Positions 34,925-50,588 of a stretch of DNA of 64,000 nucleotides are shown one piece after another. The position numbers were made by a program, and so were the translations under genes. Position 1 is the stretch's first letter. Each line of letters begins with the position of its first letter. Under the pieces are notes generated by a model, which saw only the letters and a program-made list of their open reading frames with translations, was not told the DNA's origin and ran no database searches. The stretch lies in assembly GCA_025331125.1 (NCBI GenBank), contig JAOALB010000041.1, positions 287,062-351,061 on the forward strand, given 5' to 3'. Source of the DNA: Mycogone perniciosa. Taxonomy: Eukaryota; Ascomycota; Sordariomycetes; Hypocreales; Hypocreaceae.

Positions 34925-36150
34925 CCTTCGTATAATACTAAGTCTTAGCACCTTATGTTAACGTCTTTACACGCAATACCACTAAACTACTAACAGGATT
35001 AAACCTCTACTTGCAATAGCCTTAAAACCTATAAGCAGCAATCCCTTTAATTTAAAGGGGTATATATTTAAAATGTAATAAAAAGCAAAAAATACTATTT
35101 TTATTAAAGTACAAATAAACTTTTATATTAATACTATTATTATTAAGCTTAGCCTATTATCAAAAAACGCTAGTATATTAAAATATATTTTAGCTTCAAC
35201 TTTAATATCAATAGTAACTTTAATTCTTTAATATTTGATCTTTCACATTTACTTTTAATCTTTTTTCTGCAATTAAATATCAAAATTCATGGTTTTAAAG
35301 CTTTAAAGAGTATTAAAGCTAATAGCTAAGGCTTTTTAAAAATTAAATAGCAGTTTTTTATATCATCTATAAAATAGTTAATAGCGCTATGGTTTGATTT
35401 TTAACAAATAAAGGTATTATTAATTTCTTTAATAATAATAATAATATAATTAAACTATAATTAAATATTTTTAAAGACGTTTATATTAATAAACTATATA
35501 TTAAGCTCGGTTTTAATATATTTTATCTTATTTCAAAATATACCATAATAATAATTACAATATATATAATTAAAAACCTTTTTATTATTATTAAAAAGGA
35601 TTTATAAGTTTTTATTAAGCTAAATTTAAGATTAACTATATAAAAATATAAAGTATGTTATTTTTGTTTATTAATTATGATGATTATTCAATAAAGATGT
35701 AATGCTATTTTTTAAATATTAGTAATAAAAATTAAATAATTAATAACTTTGATTAATTAAAAGATTAAATAAGAGCTTTTAATAAAGAAAATAAAGTAAA
35801 TGTCTATTTAAGCGCTATAAAGGTTAAAGCAGTTTAATAATAATAATATATATATATATAATTTTAAACTATTTAAAAAAGATTTTAAGCTCTTGTAATA
35901 ATATAAAAGTAAATTACTTTAAAGCTATTAAGTTAAAAGTAAAAATATAAACTAGCTACAATTTAATTAATATTTAGTTTTTGAAGTAATAATATTAAAC
36001 TTAATAAAAGAAAAGAATTTTTTTTCTTTAAATTAACTACTATAAGATATACTTTTTTTTACTTCAATGATATAAGAAAAGTAATATAAAAAACTGCTTT
36101 TTTATAATATAAAAACTATTAAAATCTTTAGTTTTAATAAATATATTAAA
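34925..36150 (+). pseudogene. LINE ORF1 relic, heavily RIP-mutated copy
   Basis: Colinear with the reverse complement of the 50.6-52.2 kb relic. At the start codon region this copy reads CAATAGCCTTAAAACC where the other reads CAATGGCCTCAGAGCC, so the ATG has become ATA (35016-35018). Differences are nearly all C-to-T and G-to-A. The match can be followed past AAGATTTTAAGCTC near 35880 and AAAGTAAATTACTTTAAAGC. The downstream ORF2 would lie to the right of this, but I cannot identify it. Confidence 0.8.
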
Positions 36151-38964
36151 GACCTTTAAATACTGCCTTTATACTAACTTTTAACATAAAATATACATTT
36201 ATTTATTAAATATTAAATATATTAATGATTTAAAATGATATAAAACTATATATAAATGATATTTAATTTAATGTTTTTAGTATCATAAAAAATTAATATA
36301 CTTTTTGATTATAAAATTATAAAAGGTTTATTAATAAAAAGTAAAGGTACTTTTATAGATTTACTTTATAGCGATTAAGCCTTTAAATGTTACTTAAAAT
36401 ATAATGATTATTACCTTTTTTTATGATTATATATAATAGTGATAAAGACACTTTTATAATTTTAAATATAAAAGAAAAAGTAATATTAAAAAATTAATAG
36501 TTTAAAGATTTTTTAATAAATTTCAAAATATTTAATTAAAATGAAAAAATTGAAATTGTTAAAGAATATATTAAACTAATATTAATAAATTAAAGTTAAT
36601 ATATAATGCAGCTTTTAGGTTTATAATGAAAAAAGGCTATAATATTATTATAATATAAGAATTATAAAAATATTACTTGAGAGAGATATTATTATATAAT
36701 ATAATATAAAAAGGTTTAAACTTTTTCTTTAATAATAATTTAAATCAATTATAATATCTACTTATAAGTTTTTATAGAGATAAATAGAAAAGCAGGAATT
36801 TAAATTAAATAATTATTCATTAAAATTATTTATGACCTCTTTTAAGTGTATATTAATAAAATTATAACTATGAACTTTTTCAAGAAACATAATATATTTA
36901 AAGCCTTTAATATTTTATTTATATAATTAATTATTTAAAATTATATAATAATTAAAGACTTTAATAGTATATATATTTTTATAGTAGGTAATTAATAACT
37001 ATAATTAAAGTATATTAATAATTAATTAAGCCGTTTAAATTAACTTTTTCTTTTAATTTATTAGATACTTAAATTTATATATTAGATAATATAATTAATC
37101 TAATATCTTTAAATATATTATTCATAAAAGCAATCTTGAAAAATATTTATTTATTAACTTTTATTATATTATATTAAATATTATGATTTTAATTTTAATT
37201 TACTATTTAATATTATTTGAAAAGTTAAAACTTAAAAAGGGGATAATAATAAAAGATATTTTTTAACTTTAATTAAATTTTTTTTTCCTTTTTCCTTTTT
37301 TTAATGAATAGCAGTAGCTATAAATTAAATAATTAAAGTATTATTTTTTTCCTTTTAAAAGTTTATTAAAATAATAAATTAACTAGTAAATTAATTACCT
37401 TTTGAACTATAATAAGAAATTAAATATAAAAGGAATTATTAAACTTTTTCAATAGCTAAAAGAATAATAGTTATACTATTAAACGCTTATTTTTATACTA
37501 TTATATTTAAAAAATATATAATAGCTAATAATATTAAAGATTTATAGATCTTGATTAATTAATAATCATATATTATACTTTTTATCATAGTTTTATTTAA
37601 AAAAGTAATAACAGTTATGATATATATATATAAAATATTTTTAAATATATATTATATTATAATAAACTTTTTATATTTTTATTAGCTAATATTTAAAGAA
37701 ATATATTCACTCGTTTGATAAAATTTACTTTAAAATTACATAGTATCTATTTACTTTTAAATTAATTAAATTCATAATACTTTTACATTGAAGAAAAGAG
37801 ATTTTTCATAATAGCTTAAAAGTTAATCTTTTTCTTTTTATATTAAAATAAAAGATTTAAATGCTTTATCATATGAAAAATAATATATATATTACAGTTA
37901 AATAATAAATATTATATATTAAATACACCAATACCTTTTGAAAAACATTTAATATTAATTTAAGTATAGTATTAATTTATACAGTTAAACTAGCTTTTTA
38001 TACTAATAAAATAGCTATCCTAATTATAACTAATATTTAAAAAGCCTTTAATATAATTTTTATTAATAAGTTAATATTCTAATTATATAAATAAAACTAG
38101 TTTCATTATATAGTTTAATAGGCCTTTTCTGTTATAATAAATTATAAAGTTTAACTAAAACTATAAACAATAATAATTTAATGACTTTTATTAAATTATA
38201 GTTTCTTTTGAAGATTATTAATATTTTTAATTTCTTTTTACTTTATATAGCTTTAATATATTGTTTATTTACTGCTTTTATATAACCTTTTATAATATTA
38301 ACTAAATAACCTTTTATTTAAAAGTTATAATGGTTTAGCTATATAGATAAGATAATATTTTTATTTATAAAGAATATTTGTAATAAAATAATAGTTTAAC
38401 TAGAAATTATATTTTAAAAGCTTTCATAGTGAAAGAATAATAATATAATATTATTTAATTTTAAAAAAATAAAAGTAATATACTTTTTAAAATATTATAT
38501 TTAAAATAACCTAGTAATAATATATAATAATATTAAAAAAAACTACTTTTAAAAATATACTTAAATAATTTAATGTTTTTTTAATTAAAAGCTTAACTTT
38601 AAGATATATCTTAAAAAATAAATTATAAAACCCTATATAGCAATAAATATACTTTATAGTATTTTAAACTTTATGTAAAAAGCTATACTATACTTTATAT
38701 ATTATATAGTTTATATATATATTTCACTAATACTTTATTATACAGTAAAGGTATAATATAAAGGCTTAAAAGTATATAAAATATTATACTTTTTTAATGA
38801 TATAAATTTAGTTTTTATAATAACTATATAAATAATCTTTCTAATACAAACAAAACGTTAACTTTAATTTTATATAAAAAAAGTAAAATTCTTTCAATAA
38901 TATAACTCTTTAATACTTAAAAGCTTTAATTTACAGTGAAACTATTTGATAGGATTAAAGTGTT

Positions 38965-39112
38965 GGTGAAGAAGTATAGTCTTATTAAGCTAACTACTGA
39001 ATGGAGGAATCTAGACTAAAGTAGCACCATATAATAATATATACAATAGAGGTCTTATAGAGTGACCTTAGTATATATGCATTAACGCATATATTAACTC
39101 CCCCCTTTAAGA
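38965..39112 (-). repeat. LTR-like segment with a polypurine-like tract, copy L3
   Basis: Better preserved relative of 21945-22083. It ends with CATATATTAACTCCCCCCTT at 39087-39107. On the minus strand a polypurine-like AAAGGGGGGAG therefore precedes TTAATATATGCG, the arrangement expected at a 3' LTR. Confidence 0.5.
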
Positions 39113-39289
39113 AATATTACAGTTATTTTAACTATTATTATTCCTCTTATTTATTGATTATAAAGCAAAGCTAAGTAGAGTAAAGCAAGAAAATAAATAA
39201 GTAATCGGAATAAATATAAAAGAAGGGAAAAAGTAAAAAAAGAAATAAAAAAGAAATAAAAGCAAAGAAAAAAGGGAAAAGATATAAAT

Positions 39290-42200
39290 ATCTATTAATC
39301 CTCTTTTAGGTTTATGCGTTTAATTGTCTTTATTACCTCCTCGATATATAGACTAATATTAATACTTTATCTGCTTATATTTATAAGCTTTTTAACTTTT
39401 TTCATAACTTTATCTGGTAGTTTAATGCTCTTTTTCTCCTTTGATAGTATTAAAAGGTTTAAAATTAGCTAGGTTAAGGTTTATTAGAGTTTTCGATTTA
39501 TTTTAGTCAGCTTTTTAATAGTATTTATATATTGATTTATTAAGTTGGTTAATATTATTATTGTTTTCTTCAGGTTTTTAAACTACAGCTTTATCTATTT
39601 AATATGTTTAAATAAGGAGTTTAATATAATACTTAATACTTAATTTATTTTTAAGTAACTATATTACTGTTTAATAATATTAATATTAGTAATAATTATT
39701 ATTACTAGGCTTACTGCCTATAACTATAATGCTAGTTTTTTCTATATATATATTTACTGGTATTTATATAGGTTATTAATTGCTTTTGCGACTTAATATA
39801 TAATTGTATACTGTTTTATCTAGTATATTTATATCTTCAGCTTTTTTTTAGTGCTGTATTTAATATTAAAATAATATATTGCAATATTTAATCCATAATT
39901 TTTACTGCTAGCTTTTTAAGGTTATGTATCTTTATTATTTTATCTATTAAAGGTTAAAGTCTTTTAATGGCCTTTTATTTTATAATATAGTTAATAATTT
40001 TAATTTTAATTATTCATTATAAGTAAAACTTTTTTATTACTATTAATATATCCTTTTCGCCTAGTATTAGTAAAAGGCCTATTATATTTTAATGCACTGT
40101 TTTAAATGATATATTAGTATTTACAGTTTTCACTATATCCTTAATATTATTTTCTTCTTTATTTAATATATGACTTATCTCTTTATCTATATTTACTAGG
40201 TCTATATTATTATTATTAATTGCTATATATTTAATTTATATAGCTTTAACTAAGCTTTTTTTATTCTTTTAATTTATCTCTCATTACTATTTTTTTTATT
40301 TCTGCTAAAACTCCCTATACTAGGAAAATTTTATTATTGATTGCAAACTCATATTTAATAGCAGTTAATATAAAGTTAAATATTTTAAGGAAATAAGTTA
40401 ATTTTCCGCTAGTATTATAGCTTATTTCTTTACTATTAAACATAATAATAATTGTAATCATTATTATAGCTAATAGACTATAAGCCTTTCCTATAGCTTA
40501 AATGTATTCTTTAACCTTTATTAACTTATTTATATTTTAGTATTTTAATTAAGAAACTTTTTACTTTTAATATTTATATATATACTTTAAAATAAATTAA
40601 ACAGCGCAGTGCCTTTATCCTAATTAAATAAAAAGTATTTTCTATTACTCTTTCTATTAATATATATTTTTAAATAATCTTTTTATATTAGTTTAAGCAG
40701 ATTTTATTTTTTATAATATAGTTTTAGCGTTAACTGCCTTTATAGAAGTATAGTAATTTACTGCTTTAATAGGATTAAAGTAATTCATTTAAATTAATAA
40801 AATAAATGCTTAAGTTAATAGTAGTATATTTATATAGACTATAGTAATAGTATATAACATAATATATAAGGCAGGTAAAGATATTTAGTTAAAAATTCTT
40901 TAATAAAGCAATAATTAAAAAAGTAGAAAAAATAAAAGAAAAAAGAGAAAAAAAGTTTTTATAAAATTTAAATTGATAGTAAAAGGTTTAGCAGTTAACA
41001 GCTATTTATATTTATTATTTACTTTATAGTATTTATACTCTTTTTATCCATTATTCATTAATATTTAAAGTAAAAAAGTAACTTTTAAAGTAAAAAATTC
41101 TTTTATTATTATTATTTTTTTATAGCTTTTACTAGCAATTGCATTTAAATATTTATTTGCGGGATATTTATTACTTCTTTAAAAACTTTTACTAGTATCT
41201 GCTTATAAAGGTCTTTAATCAAGTATTTTTCCTTATATATTTATATAACATTTACTGCTATTAAAATTAATTGCCTTTATTTAATTTATTTCTTATATTC
41301 TGCACTATATCCTTTTTATTAAATAAAGTACTTTATTTGAAGATATTATCTTTTTTACTTTATCTATCTTTTTATTCTTTTCTTGACTTTTTATTTTCTT
41401 TTACCTTTAACGATGTAGGCCTAGCAGTTTTCCCTATCTATTAACTAAATCTGCCTTTTTTAAGCTTAAATATAAATATCTTATTAAAATAATATTATAT
41501 ATTTTCTATTTTAAAAGGAATTTTAATTTAAATATTAATAGGCTAACTCCTTTAATTACTTTAAAAGGTTTTATTTACTATTAAAATTATTTTTATAGTA
41601 GCTTTCCAGGTAAATAATATCCTTTATAGAGTTTTAGATATAGTTTATCTTTCATTTAGAATTTTATTAGCCTATATATCTTATTATATAAATATTTAGC
41701 GTTTATTGCCGCGATATTTATTATATACTGTACTTCTTTTATATATAATTAATATAGCATATCTATTGCCTTTTAGTTTATCTTTAAGTTTTATTTAAGT
41801 AAATCTATTAGTCTATTTAGTGTAAATTTAAATATAATTTTATTTAATGATTTTTCTAATAAAGTATTAATAGTATTATTTAATATAAATTGCAGAAATA
41901 GGATAATTTCTATTTAAAGTATTTCCAATATTACTATGTAATATTATATTGCTACCTCTATTCTTTCGTTTTTTTATTTGAAACTTTTATTTATTTATAG
42001 ATAATAGCTAATATTAAAATTTAATTAAATTCTTATTATTTTAAAGATTTATTGTTAAAAGTTAAATATAAATCTTTTATCGCGATTACTAATAATAACT
42101 TTAAAGATACTTTAATTGTAAAGTAATAGCAGTTATAGAAATATTTATACCTATTTAACTACTTTATACTTTTTTAATTCTAATATTAGTATTATTTTTT

Positions 42201-43045
42201 ATAACAATTTGCAGGTTATTAGTATTAGTGTATTAAATAGATTTTTTTAGGCGGTCTTTAAAATAATCTAGGTTTCTCTTTTAATAGTTTTATAATAAAA
42301 TTAATTATAACTGTATAGTATAGTTAAATCAATGTAAATATTAGTTATACTTCTTTTAACTGTTATCGTCTGTCTATTACATTTTTTAAATAAATTTTAT
42401 AATAGTTTATTTATTTTTTAATTTACTTCATTTTCCTATGAAAAAACAGTCCCTTTAAAGCTGCAGTTATTTTATATATACTAGCGTAAAAATTCTTATT
42501 ACAAGCTGCCTCTAGAATTTGCGCTATATAGTTTTAAAGTATATATAGTAATTTTATTTTATCTCGTTTAACTTAATAAAGGAGATTATCTTTTACTATA
42601 AATAATAGCTGTATTTCTTTAATTCTCTTTTTTATATTAATTATATATTTATATTTAGCTTTTTTCTATATTTTCTATATTTTAATTATTTAAGCCAGTT
42701 TGTTATTAAAGGTATACCCTTTTATAAACTTTAATTTAATACCCTTATTTATTTATATAATTATTATAGTAAAGTATATATCTTTTTTTAAATGTTATTT
42801 AATTGATTTAATCCTATTAAGTAATTAATATTCTTTTACTTTTTATTATACTTTTTATCTTTTATTATCAGTAATTGGGATAATATATTTAAAATTAAAC
42901 TTATATAGCCTAGAATATAGTATAATTTACAATTCCGTTTATTACTGTATAGTCTATTAAAATAATTACATTTAATTATAATAATTAAACTATAACTTTT
43001 AGTTTTTTATATGCCTATATTAAATACACTACTTTTAGTTCTATT
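39290..43045 (-). mobile_element. Retrotransposon-like body, copy B
   Basis: Nearly colinear with copy A (23640-27590) but without its two inserts, so it shows the pre-insertion state. It is richly mutated and no frame survives. Reading the minus strand near 39300-39450 gives Lys/Ile-rich fragments of uncertain identity. An LTR retrotransposon running leftward is my best guess, based on the polypurine-like tract next to it. Confidence 0.6.
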
Positions 43046-43621
43046 AGCTTCAAGCGCTGTTTTAACTTTAATAAAAGGTAACTAAAAAATAAATTAAATT
43101 AAATCTGTTATTATAGTATAGTATAATTATTTTATTTATCTCTTTTAAAATAAAAAACAAAAAGATTTTTTCTATTAGTATTTAATTTAAAAAATATTAG
43201 TCTATTTAGGTTATAATAGTATAGTTTTATATCTTTTATTAAATAGCTTTACAATATTTAAAGTAACTTTTTTTTAAATTTTTTAGGTTAAATATAACTT
43301 TTTATATTTTAAAGGCTTTTACTTTTTTATTTCTTTTTAATTAATTTTCCTTTTATATAGCTATATTAATAGCATTATTTTGCATTTCTTTAATAATTTA
43401 GCTTTTATTCAAAACTTATAAATAAATCTCTTTAAAAATATTATTATTTTTAAATATATTTTCAAATCTGCTAATATTATAAGTATTTTTTAATGCCTTT
43501 ATTTAATCTGCTATAATACTACGTTCTAAAGCATTTACTTTAAAATTAAATAGTTTTATTAAAGGGTATTTATAAAATAATCTTTATAGGTTTATAGTAA
43601 AATAAAGTTTTTTAAATAATT

Positions 43622-43688
43622 TAAATAAATCTATTAAATACTAGCAGTATTCTTTAAATAAATCTATTAAATACTAGCAGTATTCTTT
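43622..43688. repeat. Exact tandem duplication, 33-base unit x2
   Basis: TAAATAAATCTATTAAATAC followed by TAGCAGTATTCTT occurs twice in a row with no difference. Confidence 0.9.
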
Positions 43689-46467
43689 AAATATATTATT
43701 AAAGATTATAATATTCTTAATATAACCTTAAATTAAATATTTTATATAATATAGTCGTTAATCTATAAATCTTTATATAAAAAATAAATTATTCTTAAAT
43801 TTTATAATAATAATATATAATATCTTTAATTTATAAAAGGTTATTAAAACTATTTAATTTTTATATTCTTTATAGATTAAAAGTTAATAGAAAAAGGCTA
43901 ATATATTAAATACTGAAATATACTTTTTTCCTTTTAGTTTTATAATAATCTTTTCCTATAATAGTATTAAATAGATATTTAATAAAGTGATTTTATTTAT
44001 TTATTAAAGGTTTACTATTATTTTAGCCTTTTATTTTCTATTTACTATACATTAAATAATAAAGACTAAATATTTAAATAAAGTTAGTTTTTTGTTATAA
44101 TATTTAGCTTTATATATAAAGTTTATTTATTATTTTATTTAAAATCTTGCGATTTTTTAATTTTAATATATATAGTTTAGTTGCTAATTTTTTATTCTGC
44201 TAATTATTAACTAAATCTATTTTTATTTTCTTATCTTCATTTATAGGGATAGTTCCTTTATCTCTTTAACGATTATATAATTTAATAATCTTTATTAATT
44301 ATACTACTTTATATAGGTTAATTTTAAAGATATATACTCCTTTATTTATATAACCTTTAAAGATATCTGCTAGTTTAACTGCTATTCCTTTCTTTAATAT
44401 ATTTTACTTTTATTTAAATATAGCAATAAAGCTTTCTTTTAATTGTTTATTTAATATCTATAAAATACCTTTAAAGTTATTTATAATCTTAAGATTTCTT
44501 TATTTGTTTATACTGTTTAAATATACTAGTATAATAGCATTTTATGATACCTTTACGCAGTAATATATCGACTTTAGTTTAATTTATATTTTAAATAGTA
44601 TACTTATCTTATATACTATTTTAACTGTTATATAGTTTTATAATATTAATATATTTATACTATATTTAAGTAAAAAGTTTATAGTCATAAATATATTTAA
44701 CTTAAAGTCTTTTATAATGTATACTTTAATAGTAAAGTATATATATATTATAGTGCCTTTAATAATATTTTTAAGCTTAACCCATTTACTTTTAGCTTAT
44801 TACAGCTATCAATAAAAATATATTTTATTAAATTAGTTCGCCTATTAAAATATATACTGTATTTTCAGTAATCCTATTAATCGTTTATATTAATTTTATA
44901 TATACTAAGTAATAGTTTAAAGGGCTTAAATAAAAATGGTTGTTATTTAGTCTTTCTAACTTTTAATTTAAATTTAGATTTTATTATCTTAAACTTTCTA
45001 TAAATAGACTTTTTAATTTAAATATTCAAATTATATTTTTAATATAGTTAATAATAATAAATTCTTTAATAGTTTAATATTTATTTATCTTTAATTTTTT
45101 TTAATTCTTTAGCTTTTCTTTTTAAATTAATATAAATATTTATATTCTCTCCCTTTTAATAATAAATATAATTATCTCGGATATACTGTCTTAGCATTTA
45201 TTAGCGGAAGTATTGCCTATTACTTTAATTATTTTTATTTCTATACTAGTTTTTCAGTAATAGTATAAATTATATATTTACCTAATATTACATATTATAG
45301 TAATAATATCTATACCTATAAAAGTTACTACTATAATTGGTGCATTTATAACTGCAAAAAAAGTTATTTAATTAGTATAGTATATGTAAATAAATATTAA
45401 TATAACCTCTTTTAATATTATAACCTATCTGTCTATAAAATATATTATTTAATTCTATTTATTTCTATCTATAATAGGTTTAATTATAATAGCTATATAT
45501 TTACTTTTCTTTCTTTATATAATATATAATTAAATATACTATCATTAATATATACTTTTAATAATATTATATTATAGTATTTAATAAAAAAGGGTTATTA
45601 AATATTATTTATTATATTTATTACTTTTTATAAAAATAATTAAAGTACTTAGTTCATGTTATTATTATATAAAGTTTAAATAAAATGTTTTATAGAGATA
45701 AGTTAATATAAATTTAAATTTAAATAAACTATTAATTTAAAGTAATAAATTTAATAGCTTTAGCTATTTAAATAAATTATATAGTTTAGTTTTTAATATC
45801 TTTACTGTCTTTATAGTTATTCTTTAAATATATTATATTTGCCAGTTTTATTAATACTTTTATTTTATCTATTTCAAATCAGTTATATAAAGTAGTAATT
45901 TAAGTTTATAGGGATAGTTTAATATTTTTCTATTTACTTAATTATAAAATATTAATTTATTAAATTTAAACTTTCCCTTTAAATAATTATAAAAGGTTTA
46001 TATAAATTATCTCTATTTATTTTAAGTTTATTATATTATTGTTAATACTTTCTATAAATAAATTAATATTGCGCTTAATAATATTACTGTTTATTTAAGC
46101 AGTGTTTATTCCTTTATGAGATTTATTTAAACTAGGATTAAAAAGTCTAATCTTTATTAGTTTTTATTTATTATAGGCGCTATTACTTTATATAGTTATA
46201 ATTAGTTACAGTTAATTTAAAATATTCCAGACTATCTTTAAAATATATCTAAATAGTATATATACTTATTTATTAAATAGTGTAATTAATAAAGCTAGTA
46301 AAGTAGGTTAAAGGCTTTATTATAGGTTTTATTAACTTTAGATATTTATTAAGTTTAATATATTTAGGTATAGGGAATGAATTACTAATAAAGTGAATAT
46401 TAATATAATAGAGGTTAATTAGTATTTGCTGATTTTTAAGGCGTTAACTGTAATGCTATAAAAGGTA

Positions 46468-46505
<38 letters not shown>
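46468..46505. repeat. (TGAT)n microsatellite
   Basis: About nine TGAT units in a row. A patch of higher G+C sequence follows at 46506-46760, containing GCGCGAATCTCGCG and the C-run AAGTTCCCCCTATATAGC. Confidence 0.9.
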
Positions 46506-49500
46506 ATACTATTAACGTTCTATAGCAAAGGCTATTAATCCCAGTAGGGCAAAAGGATATACTATACTAGGACTAGCTATAGTATTACTAATCAATATAT
46601 AAGTTCCCCCTATATAGCATTTTATTGCTTTAAAGGGTGTAGTCTTTTAGCTCTTCTCCTATTAGCGGGTTAAAGAGTTGCGCGAATCTCGCGTAGTATA
46701 TTAAGTAACTGTAGTCAGCTATAGCGGGGGGTTAGCCTTTACTAATTAAAAGGAGGCTTAGTATTAAGCCGCAAATAAAATCCCTTATAAAATAAAAGAG
46801 AAATAAAAAAAAGAATTGAACGATTAGTGTTATGATTTATATTGCAGTTAATCAGGCTTTTTAGTGGCGCAGGTATATTTTAATAAAAAAGCTAAAGGCC
46901 TGCGCTATTTAAAGGAAATAGTTATAGCTAGTCCTTAATAAATAAAAGGTTAGTTTATAGATTAAAGGGGCTAATCTTTATTACTGCACTTTATTAATCT
47001 TCCTATAATAAAAGATATAATTATATACTTTCTTTTTACTGCAGCTGCAGTTTATTATTATATTTTTATAGTAAAAGCGTTTATAATACTGCGCGAAATC
47101 CCTATACTAAAACCTAGCAGCTAATAAATAATAAAGCTTTCTTTATAAAATTATTAATTCTCTAAAGTATTTTAAGTTAATAGTTAATTTAAATAGGCAG
47201 TATATATTAAATATATTCTCCTTTTACTAGCTTTTGAAGCTAATTTTTAGTTTTGCCTTTACCTTTTATTAAAAAAAGGTTAATATAAATATTATATTAA
47301 ATATTATTAATTATTTATAGTTTAATTTTATTAACTAATTTATAGCTTTATTACTTTATATCCTTTAATAGGTTAAATATTATTAAATATATATATATAT
47401 ATATTTATATATACTTTTTAATCCTTAAAATTTAATAAAGATTTATTATAATAAATTTAATAATATACTTTTAAGGCAGTATATTACAGCTATATTATTT
47501 AAATAAATAATAATATCCCTTATATTATTATTATTAGTTAAAGCAGCTTTAAATCTTTTTAATACTTTAACTGCTTTACTATTAAATACTTTTACTAAAC
47601 TAAATCTATTATATTTATTTATAATCTCTTTACTATCTTACTATAGTAAAAAGCTATAGTTAACTGCTTTTATATTAAAGTATAAGCTATTTATAAATAC
47701 TATTATATTTTAAAGTGCTACTATAGTTATTTAATTATTAACTTCCTTTATAACTTTAACTTTACTGCTTAAAAAAAAAAGGTTTAAAATTTAGTTAATT
47801 TAAAGAAAAGGGTTAATTTTAAGCAGCTTTTAGTAAATTATAGAGTTTACTATAACTTTATTATAGGCGTTAAAGTAGTATATTTATATAAGTGTTAGCT
47901 AAGGCAGGTTTTATAAATTAAAGGGTATTAGCTATTTAATAATAATAATTTAACTGTAAATTAAAGCTTTTAGGCATTAAAGAGTTATATTATTAAAAGG
48001 ATCCTACTCTCTTTATATAAAATTAGCGTAAAAGTTATTTTTCATATTAAAAAGATTATTTATATAGCTATTTTAAAGACTAGGCTTATATAATTAAAAA
48101 AGTATTATATTTTATATACCTTTAAGCCTTTATATTATACTTCCACTTCATAATAGAATATTAGCTTAATATATATATAGACTGCTTAGTATATTAAGTA
48201 TAGTGCAGCCTTTTATATAAAGTTTAAAATGCCTTATAGTGTATTTATTACTATATAGGCTTTTATAGCCTATTCTTTAATATATATCTTAAAGCTAAGC
48301 TGCTAGTTAAAGAAAATACTAAACTATTTAATTGCGCCTTTTTTAAAGGCAGTCTTTTTAATATTATTATATATTACTAGCAGGTTATTTTAAGTATAGC
48401 GTTTTAAAAAATATATTACTTTTATTTTCCTAGGATTAAATAATATTACATTATCGCTCCCTTATTATTAAAGCTTTTAAAAAGCAGCTATTGCCTAAGC
48501 TATTATTTAATTACAGGTATTATAAATAAAAAGGAATACTATATTATCTACATAGCTAAATCTCTATAGTTTATTAATAAAAGATTATTTATTTACTGCT
48601 ATATAAAGTTAAATAAAAGCAGTAAATAAATAGTATATTAAAGCTATATAAAGCAAGAAGAGGATTAAAGATATTAATAATCTTTAAAAGAAACTATACT
48701 TTAAAGGAAATAGTCAAGTTATTATCTTTTATAGTTTTATTTAAACTTTGCAGTTTATTATAAAAAAGAAAGCCTATTAAACTATATAGTTAAGCTAGCT
48801 TTATTTATATAATTAAAGTATTAATTAATTAGTAAAGACTATATTAAAGGCCCTTTAAATATTAACTATAATTAAAGTTACTACTTTACTATTATAAAAA
48901 GCTAGCTTAACTTTATAAACTAAAACTATAATTAAATCTATATTTAATCTTTTAAAGAAAGCGCTAGCTTATCTAGCGTATAATACCTGCTATTTAATTA
49001 TAATATATATTATCCTTTATATAAAAAAGCATTTAAATCCTTTATTTAAGTATAAAAAGAGAGAGATTAGCCTTTAAGCCTTTGAAGATAAAAGATTTCT
49101 TTACCTGGCTTAAAGATTATCATTACTTTAATTAATTTAAAAGCTAATAAATAATACCTAATTTTAAAGTAAATTTTATAAAAAGAGTAGATATATTCTT
49201 TAATTATTAACTAGTAAAGATATAAAAGGTCTATTATTATATTATTAATACTTAAAGATATATTTTTTATATATATTATAGCTATTATTACTTTTTTTAA
49301 TAAAACTATTATTAAAAGTATGATTTAATATTATTAATTAATTAGGATTTATAGGTCTTTAATATTATTAGCTGCTATATATCTTTTAAATATAGTATTA
49401 TAAAAGGCAATAGCCTTTTTTTCTTAAAAGGTAAAGACTTAGTTATTTATTTATAATAGCAGCAGTTAAAAAATTAATTTTAGCTTAGCCTAGTAGGCTA

Positions 49501-50588
49501 TATAAAAGATATTTTTATTTTCTTTAATTATATTAATTATATTTTACTAGTATACCTTTTTTATATTTTTTTCTATTTTGTTAAAGGTTTTTTAAGTATT
49601 ATAGAGATAAGCATTTAATAGTATAGCTGCTATTTTTTTAACTATAAAAAAAGCCTAATAACTCTTTTTATATTTAACTCTTTACTATAGTTTAAAAGGT
49701 AATTAACCTAATAGTTAGTTTATTGTTTTTATAAATTTATAAAAGAGAGAAAGTAATACTTTAACTATTTAATTTATAGCTACTGCTATTAATTAAAAGG
49801 TAAAAATAAATAAAATCCTTTCTTTAATTAAAGTTAAAAAATATCCTTTATTATTATCCTTTTTTACTTTTAGCCTTTTAAATAGTATTAAATAATAAAT
49901 GAAAGCTAAAAGTATAATATTTAATATAATATAATTAAAGCTAATAAAAAGGTAATTTTTTAATATAGCTTTTATTAATAGTATATTTAAAAATATTAAA
50001 TTAATTATATTATTTAATATATAGGTTAAAGTATTTAAAGGGTTAAAGAAAAAAAGGCTAGTTTTTAAAGCTTAATTAACTATTAGCGCGCTTTAATTGC
50101 AGTTATTAATTGCCTGCTATAAAAAGTATATAGTATTAAAGTCTTTAGCTATTATATAATTTTTAATAACTAGCTATATAAATAAAAAGTATTAAAGGCC
50201 TTAAATATATTATATTCTCTATAAAGGTTAATAATTATAATTTTATTTATATAAACTTAAAGGAGGTTTTAAATAGTTTTAATAAACAGTTATTTAGTTT
50301 AAATTCTTACTTTTCTGCTTATATATATTCAAACTTATAGGCAGGTACTGCAGTTTATTTAAGTTATCGTTAAAGAGAAGGTTTAGAATTCTCTATATTA
50401 TACTATATAGCAGTATCCTTTTTAAGTAATATTTATATATAGTTTTTATATTATAATAATATTATAGCCTTTTTTAACTGTAAAGGTAAAAGCGGTATTA
50501 TATATTAGCTTTAATTTATTAATATTAGCTTAAAATATTCTTTAAGGTTTCCTGTTTTTTAGGTTTTGGTTAGGTTTCTTAGGATTTA

